From positions 1 to 64,000 of the forward strand of contig DAOSDC010000006.1 in the NCBI GenBank assembly GCA_035361955.1: DNA of 64,000 nucleotides, in the 5' to 3' direction. The notes below the pieces were generated by a model. That model worked only from the letters and a program-made list of their open reading frames with translations, had not been told where the DNA came from and did not search any database. Origin of the DNA: UBA6120 sp035361955 (GTDB lineage: Bacteria; Bacillota_I; Bacilli_A; RFN20; CAG-826). Numbering within the stretch: position 1 is the first letter of the stretch; each line of letters opens with the position of its first letter. The translations under genes were made by a program, and so were the position numbers. Of this stretch, positions 24,313-32,285 are shown piece after piece.

Positions 24313-24698
24313 GCGTCAATCACCGCCTCTTCAATCACCGCCATGAAGTAATTAGGTGCGCAAATAATCGGCAATCCGGGACTCGATACCCAGCCTTGAA
24401 TTGAACAATAATGAAGTGGCGATGTTTCCTTTTCGACGCGGACGCGACCATTGTCGATTTCTAAGGTGATATCGCCTAGAAAAATCGGATAGTCTTCTTT
24501 TAGATATACTTTCGTTGTTTCTTCGTAAAGTAGTAGTTGATCGATGCGTTCGGCTTCGACATAAACACCAACGACGAGCACGCCTTGAGGTTGGTTGAAA
24601 ACGTTGGTCCATACTAAAATCAGCGAAGTCAGCAACACCAAAAAATTGAAGATGTAAACGTCGTATGTGTTTTTGAATAATGCTATTTTTCGTTTCAT
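24309..24698 (-). CDS. NusG domain II-containing membrane-anchored protein (EetA-like)
   Basis: A 129-residue protein with one N-terminal span (about 15-32) and an extracytoplasmic NusG domain II, seen as DITLEIDNGRVRVE followed by HYCSIQGWV and PIICAPNYFMAVI near residues 96-121. The two cysteines sit where this family conserves a pair. The family partners Gx proteins (EetA/EetB in Listeria) near RNF and ApbE genes. I start it at the ATG at 24698, just after the T-run of a hairpin. A TTG 6 bases earlier is possible. Confidence 0.8.
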   Translation of the reverse strand: MKRKIALFKNTYDVYIFNFLVLLTSLILVWTNVFNQPQGVLVVGVYVEAERIDQLLLYEETTKVYLKEDYPIFLGDITLEIDNGRVRVEKETSPLHYCSIQGWVSSPGLPIICAPNYFMAVIEEAVIDA

Positions 24699-24701
24699 GG
24701 A

Positions 24702-24726
24702 CAAAAAAGACCTAGTGGCCTAGGTC
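24702..24726 (-). terminator. Terminator or attenuator between rnfB and the NusG-II gene
   Basis: Minus-strand GACCTAG, GCCA loop, CTAGGTC, then TTTTTT. It starts 8 bases after the rnfB stop and ends 3 bases before the next start codon, so downstream genes need readthrough. Confidence 0.85.
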
Positions 24727-24733
24727 AATTCGA

Positions 24734-25060
24734 TTAGATGTCGACTTTCAGCACCTTGCCATCGGGACCAGGCGTGCTATTGATGTAATCGCGGATTTGT
24801 TCGCGTTGGGCCGGTTTGCTCGGTTTACAGGCAGACACCGTTTTTTGCGTTCCGTTAAGGAGCGCCTCAGTCATCCCAGCGCAACCAGGGTGGCCACATA
24901 CGCCACAGTTAAGACCCGGCAGCATGTTGATGACGGCTTCATAGCGCGGATCGACTTTGACCGCTAATTTGACGCTAGCGATAGCTAAACCAAGACCGAG
25001 TAACGACCCGATGCCTAGCATCACCCCAGAAGCGATTAAAACTTGAAAATACCAAGGCAT
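24734..25060 (-). CDS. rnfB: RnfB-like subunit lacking the ferredoxin domain
   Basis: A 108-residue protein with one N-terminal span (about 7-29) and a single Fe-S domain with cysteines at 52, 55, 60 and 78 in NCGVCGHPGCAGMTEALL and SACKP, as in RnfB. Typical RnfB continues for 80-170 residues with two or more [4Fe-4S] ferredoxin clusters; this one stops after a short tail. No other frame downstream encodes the missing part, so it is not a frameshift. It lies between the 65-residue Cys protein and a terminator. Confidence 0.85.
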   Translation of the reverse strand: MPWYFQVLIASGVMLGIGSLLGLGLAIASVKLAVKVDPRYEAVINMLPGLNCGVCGHPGCAGMTEALLNGTQKTVSACKPSKPAQREQIRDYINSTPGPDGKVLKVDI

Positions 25061-25063
25061 AGA

Positions 25064-25261
25064 TTAGATGACCTCCACTTTGTCTTTGCTTTGCGCATGA
25101 AGCGTGCACGAAGAGATGGCACAACCATCGCAATCAGACGTTAAATCCTCGCACCCTTTGGGCACGGGTGTTTTTTTATTTAATTTATAGCTAATGATAA
25201 AGGCGACGACGAGTAGTGTCATCACGCCAATGCCGACTAGCGGCGAAACCCATGTCGGCAT
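25064..25261 (-). CDS. 65-residue membrane protein with four-cysteine tail, in RNF operon
   Basis: One N-terminal span (about 6-25) followed by a short tail with cysteines at 37, 44, 47 and 52 (GCEDLTSDCDGCAISSC). The C-x6-C-x2-C-x4-C spacing could hold an Fe-S cluster or metal. It recalls FeoB-associated Cys-rich proteins in style only. Its start shares one base with the rnfA stop and it precedes rnfB by 3 bases, so it should be made with the complex. I infer an accessory electron carrier. Confidence 0.7.
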   Translation of the reverse strand: MPTWVSPLVGIGVMTLLVVAFIISYKLNKKTPVPKGCEDLTSDCDGCAISSCTLHAQSKDKVEVI

Positions 25262-25836
25262 TACACTAACCCCGCAAAGCCCGTAAACGCCAACGCCAAT
25301 AAGGCCGTAGTAATCAAGGCGATGGCTGTACCCTTAAACGGTGCTGGTACCTTGTTAAGCGAATCAAGCCGTTCGCGCATGACGGAGAAAACGACAAGCA
25401 CGATCGTAAAGCCGATGGGAACGGAAATCGAGTAAGCAATCATTTCTAAAAATGTAAATCCATTATTGATGTTATCGAGGGCGACGCCGAGCACGACGCA
25501 GTTAGTCGTAATCAGCGGCAAATAAATGCCAAGCGCTTTATATAACACGGGTACGAATTTCTTGAAAAACATTTCCACGAACTGCACGAACGAGGCAATA
25601 ATCAGAATAAATGAAAGGAGTGCCAAATATTCAAGATTGAGTGGCTTGAGCACTAGGTGGTATAAACCAAACGAAAGCAGTGAGGAAAAGAAGACGACGA
25701 ATGTCGCCGCCAGTCCCATGCCAATGGCGTTACTCGTTTTCTTTGAAACGCCTAAAAACGGGCAAATGCCAAGAAATCGCACTAAGACGATGTTCGATAC
25801 GAAGATGGCGGAGATAATTAATGTGACAAGTTCCAT
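25261..25836 (-). CDS. rnfA: RNF complex subunit RnfA
   Basis: Membrane subunit of the RNF ferredoxin:NAD+ oxidoreductase, 191 residues and six spans. The cysteine in FLGICPFLG (about residue 25) and the one in ITTNCVVLG (about 112) are those that bind the intramembrane Fe-S cluster shared with RnfE. Length and motifs are normal. AAGGAGAGC precedes the ATG. Confidence 0.97.
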   Translation of the reverse strand: MELVTLIISAIFVSNIVLVRFLGICPFLGVSKKTSNAIGMGLAATFVVFFSSLLSFGLYHLVLKPLNLEYLALLSFILIIASFVQFVEMFFKKFVPVLYKALGIYLPLITTNCVVLGVALDNINNGFTFLEMIAYSISVPIGFTIVLVVFSVMRERLDSLNKVPAPFKGTAIALITTALLALAFTGFAGLV

Positions 25837-25848
25837 ATGTTGCTCTCC

Positions 25849-26511
25849 TTACGCTTTCTTCACGGCGGCACCGCTGGATTTGTTCTGGCGATTGGTTTTA
25901 CCAATTTGAATGGCGTTGATGACGGCCAACATGATGCCCAGCATCAAGAAAGCGCCAGCCGGCTGCACAAACAATCCGATCCGATATTGCGGGAAAAGCG
26001 ACAAATTAAACACTTCCAAGTTAGTAAACGGATTCGTAAACGAGATGCCGCCAGTTCCTAACAGTTCGCGTAGCGCTGCCAAAGCGACAATCGATAGGAA
26101 ATATCCAATGCCACTACCAACGGCGTCGAGGAGCGAATCAAGCGGATTGTTTTTGCTTGCGAAAACTTCGGCACGCGCCATGATGATGCAATTAACAACA
26201 ATCAAAGGTAGATAAACCCCAAGGGAAAGCGCTAAATCAGGCGTAAACGCCTGCATCAACATTTGGATGATGGTGACGACCGAGGCGATAATGACGATAA
26301 ATACCGGAATCCGGATATCATTGGGTGTGATTTTGCGAATCAGCGAAATAATCAGGTTCGTAAGTATTAATACCAAAATGACGGCCATGCCCATGCCAAA
26401 CGCATCTGAAAGATTCGACGATACGGCTAGAATCGAGCACAACCCCAACAAAGCGACAAATGTCGTGTTGTTTTTGACGATCCCTTCTAAAACAATGTTC
26501 AGTTTTTTCAT
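25849..26511 (-). CDS. rnfE: RNF complex subunit RnfE
   Basis: Membrane subunit homologous to RnfA, 220 residues with six spans. Cysteines in LLGLCSILA (about residue 24) and VVNCIIMARAE (about 108) match the shared Fe-S site. DGLGSGIGY-like sequence appears as LDAVGSGIGYFL. It overlaps rnfG by 4 bp. Confidence 0.97.
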   Translation of the reverse strand: MKKLNIVLEGIVKNNTTFVALLGLCSILAVSSNLSDAFGMGMAVILVLILTNLIISLIRKITPNDIRIPVFIVIIASVVTIIQMLMQAFTPDLALSLGVYLPLIVVNCIIMARAEVFASKNNPLDSLLDAVGSGIGYFLSIVALAALRELLGTGGISFTNPFTNLEVFNLSLFPQYRIGLFVQPAGAFLMLGIMLAVINAIQIGKTNRQNKSSGAAVKKA

Positions 26512-27101
26512 AAACTAGCCTCCAATGTCAAATAGTGAGCGCCGGCTGCGACTAGCGCTCGCGTGATGCCATTGCGAGTCACGCCCGAGTAATTGGCCGT
26601 CGCTCCGGCGATGTTGCCGCTAATGTAGGCGTTAATCGCATCATTGAGGGCATCGGCGTCGTCGCAAGCAACTCCTTCAATCATATCACTGAGGTTGGAA
26701 ATGAAGACGCCACCAATCGATGCCGTTTCATTATGGGAAATGCTGTTGTAGCCGCTGAATTTGCCATCAGAAATGCCGACTTGGAATTTGATGTTTGGTT
26801 CCCACCCGCTGACGGTGGCGTTATAGACGGCGCCAAACAGCGAATCATCATCGTTATCAAGGAAATACACATAATCGGTAATGCCCTTCGAGGCTAAATC
26901 TCCTTGTGAGGTTAAGACATCCGACATCGTGTAACCTTCGCCCGATTCTAATCCTAAAACGGACAAATATCCGCTCATGCGCGCCGCTTCTTCGCGGGCA
27001 CTGATAATCGGTGCCGTAATGGCGTTAACACCAGCCAAAGCTGCGGAGGCGATTAAGCACACCGAGCCAAGAAAAATTGGTAATTTAATTGATTTATCCA
27101 T
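26508..27101 (-). CDS. rnfG: RNF complex subunit RnfG (FMN-binding)
   Basis: Extracytoplasmic flavoprotein of the RNF complex, 197 residues with one N-terminal anchor (about 9-28). The FMN-binding domain ends with YSGVTRNGITRALVAA near residues 168-183; the threonine in SGVT is the expected covalent FMN site for ApbE, a slight variant of SGAT. GGAGG precedes the ATG and the rnfD stop is 2 bases upstream. Confidence 0.93.
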   Translation of the reverse strand: MDKSIKLPIFLGSVCLIASAALAGVNAITAPIISAREEAARMSGYLSVLGLESGEGYTMSDVLTSQGDLASKGITDYVYFLDNDDDSLFGAVYNATVSGWEPNIKFQVGISDGKFSGYNSISHNETASIGGVFISNLSDMIEGVACDDADALNDAINAYISGNIAGATANYSGVTRNGITRALVAAGAHYLTLEASL

Positions 27102-27103
27102 AA

Positions 27104-28912
27104 TTAACCTCCATACGTGCTTAAGGCATCAATCATGGCATCGTAGATGCGTTCAGCCGTGTAAGTTAGTCCAATCACGAAGGCATCGGTGGCCGCTGGG
27201 AACGCGCCCAAGGCTAAAAATTCGGTGACGCTCATGCCGACGTAGTAATCAAAGACGGCGGGGTAGGCAGCTTCCCAACGAGTGGCATAAGTGCCGCCCG
27301 TGGTCACGGTGCCTCCCAACGCGATGGACTCGATGACGCCGTCGATGACGTAAACGGTCACTTCCGTGGTTTGGTCGTCATAATGATCGGGATAAGCGTT
27401 GCTTGTGGCTGATCCGGTGTACACTTCCACATATTTGAGTGCATCTTGAATTGCTAATAGCAGTCGCTGGCCACTTATGGTTACACCGACGGCGAAAGCA
27501 TCGTCAGGAAGCGCCGCTTCATCCAAAGCTTGAATCTCTTCGATGGACAGCGAAGCGTAATAAGCAAGAATATCGGCTTCAGCAGTATCCCAATTAGTTT
27601 GGTAAACTCCGCCGGTTGTTGAAGCGGTAAGTAGTTCAATTGATAAAATATTAAACGCTTCGTCAAGATTGACATTGACTTCCTGCGTTTGCACCGAGCA
27701 ATAGTCGTCGCAAGCGGCGCTCTCAGCGCTGCCTGAAAGCACTTTGAACGGTTCGATGAGAGGTGGTTCCGAGCTTGATGATGAAGGATCGACTTGTCCT
27801 TTGACGCGAACAAAAGCAATCGTCCCGTTAAGCGCCATTGAGACGAATAGCAAACTACCAATCATCGCCCACTTCTTGTCGAGATGTTTGTTGGTCATCG
27901 CAAAAGCGTAACGATCGATCAGTGGCGATACGACATTAGCGATGGCAATCGCGAAGACGACGCCCTCTGGCAAGTTGCCTTGGATTCGAATGAGTACCGT
28001 CATTAACCCGGCAATCACGCCGATCAATGCTTTACCAAATGGTGAGGTTGGTGAGGAAACGGGATCGGTCAACATAAAGACCGCCCCAAACATAAGACCG
28101 CCCATTCCCAGATGAATCAAGGCATAATCAAGCGGATTAAGATTTGCGAATAGGGCAATCACGATTGCCGTCAAGGCAACAGTGCCAAGATAAAATACAG
28201 GCGTGCGCCAATTTAAGGCGCGCCGAGCGGCGAGCCCGATTCCTAATAATAGAATTAATAAAGCGAATGGCTCGCCTAGGGCACCCGAATAAAACCCGAG
28301 CCATAATTGACCCATATTAACATTCAACCCCGATAGGGAGTCGGTCAGCCATTTTAAGCCAATGGCGCTCCCCGATGAAGAAAAGGCTGTTGTAATAGTC
28401 GCGCCAGCGCTTAGCGTCGGAACGATGGAAGCATCTCCCAAATGTGGCGTAAGTGAACTTGCAAACGTTAGGGCGACGAAAATGCGGGCAAAAGCGGCCG
28501 GATTAAAAATATTATGACCAAATCCGCCAAAAGCGTATTTGACGATTAATGTTCCAAAAATGCTTCCGACGATGAGCACGAAATAAGGAGTGCCGATTGG
28601 CAATGTCAGCGCAAATATGAGCGCTGTCACCAAACTGAAGTTTTGGAAAACGTCTTTAAGCAACACTTTCGCAAATGGACCTTTATCAGGTTTGTAGCGA
28701 ATCGCGCTGACAAGAACGTCGCACAATAGTGTGACCGCCATGGCCACGACACCCATCAAGATGGCTTTGATTCCATAAGCGGGGGCAATCGTAAAGTTAT
28801 AGATAATCGAGGCAGCCCATACGATGACAAGCGCAATCATTAAATCGCGCATGACAATCGCTGTTTTATGTTTGCCGCGTTGGAACGGTCCGGGCGTGAC
28901 GATGAATTTCAT
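27104..28912 (-). CDS. rnfD: RNF complex subunit RnfD with large C-terminal repeat extension
   Basis: Residues 1 to about 370 are a normal ten-span RnfD, with the FMN attachment region LSAGATITT near 168-175 and FGHNIFNPAAFARIF. The 602-residue protein then continues with a serine-rich linker and two repeats of about 90 residues, near 408-497 and 512-600, each with TTGG-x-Y-x-T-x-W and a (V/I)G-x-T plus helix end. A Cys pair (CDDYC) lies before them. The second repeat has TGGTYAT, close to an FMN motif. I start it at the ATG at 28912 after AGGTG, not the GTG 6 bases earlier. Confidence 0.9.
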   Translation of the reverse strand: MKFIVTPGPFQRGKHKTAIVMRDLMIALVIVWAASIIYNFTIAPAYGIKAILMGVVAMAVTLLCDVLVSAIRYKPDKGPFAKVLLKDVFQNFSLVTALIFALTLPIGTPYFVLIVGSIFGTLIVKYAFGGFGHNIFNPAAFARIFVALTFASSLTPHLGDASIVPTLSAGATITTAFSSSGSAIGLKWLTDSLSGLNVNMGQLWLGFYSGALGEPFALLILLLGIGLAARRALNWRTPVFYLGTVALTAIVIALFANLNPLDYALIHLGMGGLMFGAVFMLTDPVSSPTSPFGKALIGVIAGLMTVLIRIQGNLPEGVVFAIAIANVVSPLIDRYAFAMTNKHLDKKWAMIGSLLFVSMALNGTIAFVRVKGQVDPSSSSSEPPLIEPFKVLSGSAESAACDDYCSVQTQEVNVNLDEAFNILSIELLTASTTGGVYQTNWDTAEADILAYYASLSIEEIQALDEAALPDDAFAVGVTISGQRLLLAIQDALKYVEVYTGSATSNAYPDHYDDQTTEVTVYVIDGVIESIALGGTVTTGGTYATRWEAAYPAVFDYYVGMSVTEFLALGAFPAATDAFVIGLTYTAERIYDAMIDALSTYGG

Positions 28913-28919
28913 AGGCACC

Positions 28920-30239
28920 TCACTTCTTGGCGGCGAACGCCGCTTTGGCTTGGGCGATGCGCACTTTGACTTTAGCTTTTCTGACGGCTTCCGTCACTTC
29001 GATGCCCGAAGGGCACACATAGGAACAAAGACCGCATTCAACGCAACGATTGACGTCTAGTTTCAACAAGCGGTCAACGTTATCGCCATCGAGCGCCAAT
29101 TTAATTTCGATTGGCTGAATGTTGGCCGGACAAGCGGCCGTGCAAGCACCGCAGCGCAGGCAAGCAATCTCGTGATGTTTTGTGGGCAATAATACGGTAT
29201 AAGCACCCATCGCCGGTTGCACGACAAAGGTATCATCGGTTATCGCCTTGGAACTCATTGGACCACCGGCAAATGCCGTCACTTCTTCAGCGGCGTAGCC
29301 CCCCATGGCATTAACGATTACGTCGATGGGTGTATAAATTGGCACCAAGACATTCGTGTTGGCGTTCAAGCCATTGCCTGAAAGCGTCATGATTCGATGC
29401 GTCAACGGTTCGCCAAAAAGAAGTGACCGGGCGCAAGCGTAAGCCGTCGTCAAATTATTGACGATGATGCCGGCTTCCGATGGGAATTTATCATAGTTTT
29501 TTCCAGTCAATTTTTTAACAAGCGTTCGTTCCCAGCCCATCGGATAGGCATCTTGGACTTCAACTAGTTTGATTGCTGAATATTGACCAATGTGAGCATT
29601 AATCGCGTTTTTCATCGCGTCTTTATGTACCTTGATGGCAATTAGACACTTGGTGGCCCCTGCGGCTAAACGAAGTAGTTCGGCGCCTTTAAGCACATCT
29701 TCGGCATAAGCTTCGGCCACTTTGTAGTCGGTCGATAAATATGGTTCGCATTCAACGCCGTTAATAATCAACGTGTCAATGTTTTTAGCGTTTTGGTATT
29801 TGACGTAGGTCGGAAATCCGGCCCCGCCAAGTCCGACGAGTCCCGCTTCTTTGATTGCTTCGATCAACTGTTCTTTTGGCGTGTCAAACGATACCGTTTT
29901 TAGTGGTTCAGACCGCTCGTTTGAAAAGTCATTGATGATTTCGTAGTGGGGCGTCGCTCGACCAACGATTGGATTGTAGCGATTGACGCGCGCGCTAATG
30001 GTTCCTGACACTGAGGAAAAGATGGGGACATAAAAATCTTTGCGGCGTCCAATCACGGTGCCGACCTTGACTTTGTCTCCTTCTTTGACTAATAGTTCGA
30101 TTTCCGCGCCATTAGGACCCACGAGGGGCACGAATACGCTAGCAATCTGTCGCTCGGGCAATGTGACGACGCCGGTATGACACGACTGCGTTTTATGGCC
30201 ATCGAGTTTGCGCATTAAAAGACTTGTAAAAATGTTCAT
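28920..30239 (-). CDS. rnfC: RNF complex subunit RnfC
   Basis: Cytoplasmic NADH-oxidising/reducing subunit, 439 residues. A biotinyl/lipoyl-like N-terminal region is followed by the nucleotide site GLVGLGGAGFPT (about 133-144) and VECEPYLSTDY. Two [4Fe-4S] motifs end the protein: CLRCGACTAACPANIQP and CVECGLCSYVCPSGIEV. The start is the ATG at 30239 after AGGTGA; the longer frame runs over the promoter. It is the first gene of the RNF operon. Confidence 0.96.
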   Translation of the reverse strand: MNIFTSLLMRKLDGHKTQSCHTGVVTLPERQIASVFVPLVGPNGAEIELLVKEGDKVKVGTVIGRRKDFYVPIFSSVSGTISARVNRYNPIVGRATPHYEIINDFSNERSEPLKTVSFDTPKEQLIEAIKEAGLVGLGGAGFPTYVKYQNAKNIDTLIINGVECEPYLSTDYKVAEAYAEDVLKGAELLRLAAGATKCLIAIKVHKDAMKNAINAHIGQYSAIKLVEVQDAYPMGWERTLVKKLTGKNYDKFPSEAGIIVNNLTTAYACARSLLFGEPLTHRIMTLSGNGLNANTNVLVPIYTPIDVIVNAMGGYAAEEVTAFAGGPMSSKAITDDTFVVQPAMGAYTVLLPTKHHEIACLRCGACTAACPANIQPIEIKLALDGDNVDRLLKLDVNRCVECGLCSYVCPSGIEVTEAVRKAKVKVRIAQAKAAFAAKK

Positions 30240-30260
30240 AATTTCACCTGCAACGTTGAT

Positions 30261-30291
30261 AGTATAACATAGTGATTTATCAGACATACAA
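30261..30291 (-). promoter_or_regulatory. Promoter of the RNF operon
   Basis: Minus-strand extended -10 TGTTATACT (core 30261-30266) with a -35-like TTGTAT (30286-30291) at 19 bases, about 20 bases before the rnfC start. Confidence 0.55.
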
Positions 30292-30347
30292 TGAAATTGT
30301 AACGACAAACACAACGACTAACTTCGTGTCAATCGATATGCATTATG

Positions 30348-30377
30348 AAAAAACGGCTTAATGTGCGAAAGCCGTTT
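30348..30377 (-). terminator. Intrinsic terminator of the glycerophosphodiesterase gene
   Basis: Minus-strand AAACGGCTT, 9-base loop, AAGCCGTTT, then TTT. Confidence 0.8.
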
Positions 30378-30415
30378 AAAAAAAGGCAAAAACATTTGAA
30401 AAAGCGACAATTGAA

Positions 30416-31144
30416 TTACAAAGGTATTTTTTCAAAAATGAATTGATCGGCGTATAAAAGCGCTTTCGCGCGTTTTTGCTCATCATCAATCGTCCATGCG
30501 ATGATCGGCATGCCGCGTTTCCGACACTTGGTCACGAAAGGCGAAGGCAAATATTCGATATCGAAGGAAACAAAGTCCGGATGTGAGATTTTGTTGATTA
30601 ATAGCGTTTTAAACATGAACTGGACATGCCATTTTTGCCCTGACAATTTGCCAGAACTGAGTTGTCCAATCGGATAATCGGTCGTATGCGTTTTTAACCA
30701 AGCGACGGCATATGGATTGAATGATTGTAAGGCGATCATTTGTTTGTGGGCATAAGTATCAAGTAGTTGTAATAATCGTTGGGTAAACACCGGATTGAAC
30801 GAATTGGAAATTTTAAGTTCGATTAACAGCGGAACTTTTCCGGCGGTTAGATCCAAAACTTCGCTTAAAGTCGGTATCTTCTCACCGGAACCTTGCAGCG
30901 GGTAGTTCGCCAAGTCTTCACTGTTAAGGTTATCAAGACGTTTGTCGATTCCGCATAGGCGGTCCAAACTTTCGTCATGATGAACGACAATCGTGCCATC
31001 ACCCATCATGTGGATGTCGAGTTCAATACCCAGTCCTTGTTCGATTGCCGCGGAGAAGGCGCCCAGCGAATTTTCAATGATTGCGCCACCGTGTAGTCCC
31101 CGATGCGCGATCGGTTTGTGAAACATTTCTAATATTTTGACCAT
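30416..31144 (-). CDS. Glycerophosphodiester phosphodiesterase family protein
   Basis: A 242-residue cytoplasmic enzyme that would split glycerophosphodiesters to glycerol 3-phosphate and an alcohol. Seen: IAHRGLHGGAIIENS (catalytic His-Arg), ELDIHMMGDGTIVVHHDE (metal ligands and second His), LLIELK and the late WTIDDE. Length is normal. An extended -10 TGATACTAT ends 7 bases before the ATG with no ribosome site, so it may be leaderless. Confidence 0.92.
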   Translation of the reverse strand: MVKILEMFHKPIAHRGLHGGAIIENSLGAFSAAIEQGLGIELDIHMMGDGTIVVHHDESLDRLCGIDKRLDNLNSEDLANYPLQGSGEKIPTLSEVLDLTAGKVPLLIELKISNSFNPVFTQRLLQLLDTYAHKQMIALQSFNPYAVAWLKTHTTDYPIGQLSSGKLSGQKWHVQFMFKTLLINKISHPDFVSFDIEYLPSPFVTKCRKRGMPIIAWTIDDEQKRAKALLYADQFIFEKIPL

Positions 31145-31183
31145 ATTTTTAATAGTATCACTAAATGGTAACAGCGATTAAGC

Positions 31184-31213
31184 AAAAAATAAGACCCTGT
31201 GGTTTTGGGTCTT
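31184..31213 (-). terminator. Intrinsic terminator of the nitroreductase gene
   Basis: Minus-strand AAGACCC, 9-base loop, GGGTCTT, then ATTTTTT. Confidence 0.8.
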
Positions 31214-31219
31214 AGATGG

Positions 31220-31816
31220 TTACTTGGCGATTATCAATCGATGGCGACCTGGTATTTTGCTTTTTGGCTGCGGGGTGCTTGCGGGTACTCCAAATGGCAT
31301 TTGCCCGATAAGCCTCCACTTGGGATCAATATTAAGCGCTTGCGCCAGCGGCGTAGCCACGAGCTCTGAATAATGTTGGAGCGACGCCCCCATGCCATGG
31401 TCGGCCAGAAGCGTCCACACGCTCATTTGTAACATGCCTTGCGATTGCTCGGACCATAATCCGATGTTATGGGCATAAAGCGGGAATCTTTGCTTTAATT
31501 CGTCGTTGACGTTTTCATCTTCATAAAAAAGAATCGTACCGGCGCTGCGACGCAGGTTGGCGATCTTTTCCTGGCTTTTCGCAAACGAAGGTGTGTCTCC
31601 GATTTCCTTTTTTATGCCCGCCAACACCAGATCCCAAAACATTTGATGTTTTTGTTCGACCAGCACCACGATGCGACTGCTTTGGCTATTGAATCCGGTT
31701 GGGCTTAATTCCAACGTTTGTGCCAATAAATCTTCCAATTCGCTAATCGGAATTGATGTTTTGTCCGTCAAATCATAATTTGACCGCCGCGAACGTAATG
31801 CGTCTAAATATGTCAT
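31220..31816 (-). CDS. Nitroreductase family protein
   Basis: A 198-residue FMN-dependent oxidoreductase of the short, HBN1/YdgI-like group. Start LDALRSRRSNYDL contains the Arg-rich flavin phosphate motif; SPTGFNSQSSRIVVL and LADHGMGASLQHYSE are conserved flavin-contact regions, and MPFGVP ends the core. Physiological electron acceptor is unknown. AAGGAG precedes the ATG. Confidence 0.88.
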   Translation of the reverse strand: MTYLDALRSRRSNYDLTDKTSIPISELEDLLAQTLELSPTGFNSQSSRIVVLVEQKHQMFWDLVLAGIKKEIGDTPSFAKSQEKIANLRRSAGTILFYEDENVNDELKQRFPLYAHNIGLWSEQSQGMLQMSVWTLLADHGMGASLQHYSELVATPLAQALNIDPKWRLIGQMPFGVPASTPQPKSKIPGRHRLIIAK

Positions 31817-31894
31817 AATCAGTATTTCTCCTTAGTTTTTACTAACAATAATTATACTAATTCGAAATATATTTTCTAATCATGTGCTCATCTC

Positions 31895-32284
31895 TCAGCC
31901 GATTTCAAAAATCGAGCCGATCCGGTCATAACCGAGCTTGCAATAATATTCATCGACATCGCTCATGACATAGGCCGATTGCTCTGGAAACATGGTCTTG
32001 ACATGACTCATCAATGCTTTGCCATAGCCTTTACCACGGTAATTTTTACCCACGAGCAAATCATATACATATACGCCGAAACCACCATCTTCATGAATTC
32101 TAGCGTAAGCGCATAGTTCGTTTTGTTCAAACATGACTAACGTGATGCTTGCCTTAAGGGCCGCGATGTATTGCTGACGCCCCTTATTACCAAAATAATC
32201 GCTCCAATCAGATCCTTCTTGTTCCATCATGGCGAATAGCGCTTGTTCGTCTTGGTTAGTGTAGCGGCGAATAATGGTTGTCAT
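31895..32284 (-). CDS. GNAT family N-acetyltransferase
   Basis: A 129-residue GNAT fold protein. The acetyl-CoA site is VYDLLVGKNYRGKGYGKALM (about residues 73-92), matching the R-G-x-G-x-G/A motif. Substrate unknown. It starts one base after the preceding membrane protein stop. Confidence 0.87.
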   Translation of the reverse strand: MTTIIRRYTNQDEQALFAMMEQEGSDWSDYFGNKGRQQYIAALKASITLVMFEQNELCAYARIHEDGGFGVYVYDLLVGKNYRGKGYGKALMSHVKTMFPEQSAYVMSDVDEYYCKLGYDRIGSIFEIG

Positions 32285-32285
32285 G

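Noticed and set aside
24309..24733. Possible frameshifted ferredoxin domain of RnfB downstream of its stop
   Set aside because: The downstream sequence encodes the NusG-II protein in frame, and the alternative frames have no CxxCxxC clusters, so RnfB is truly short here.
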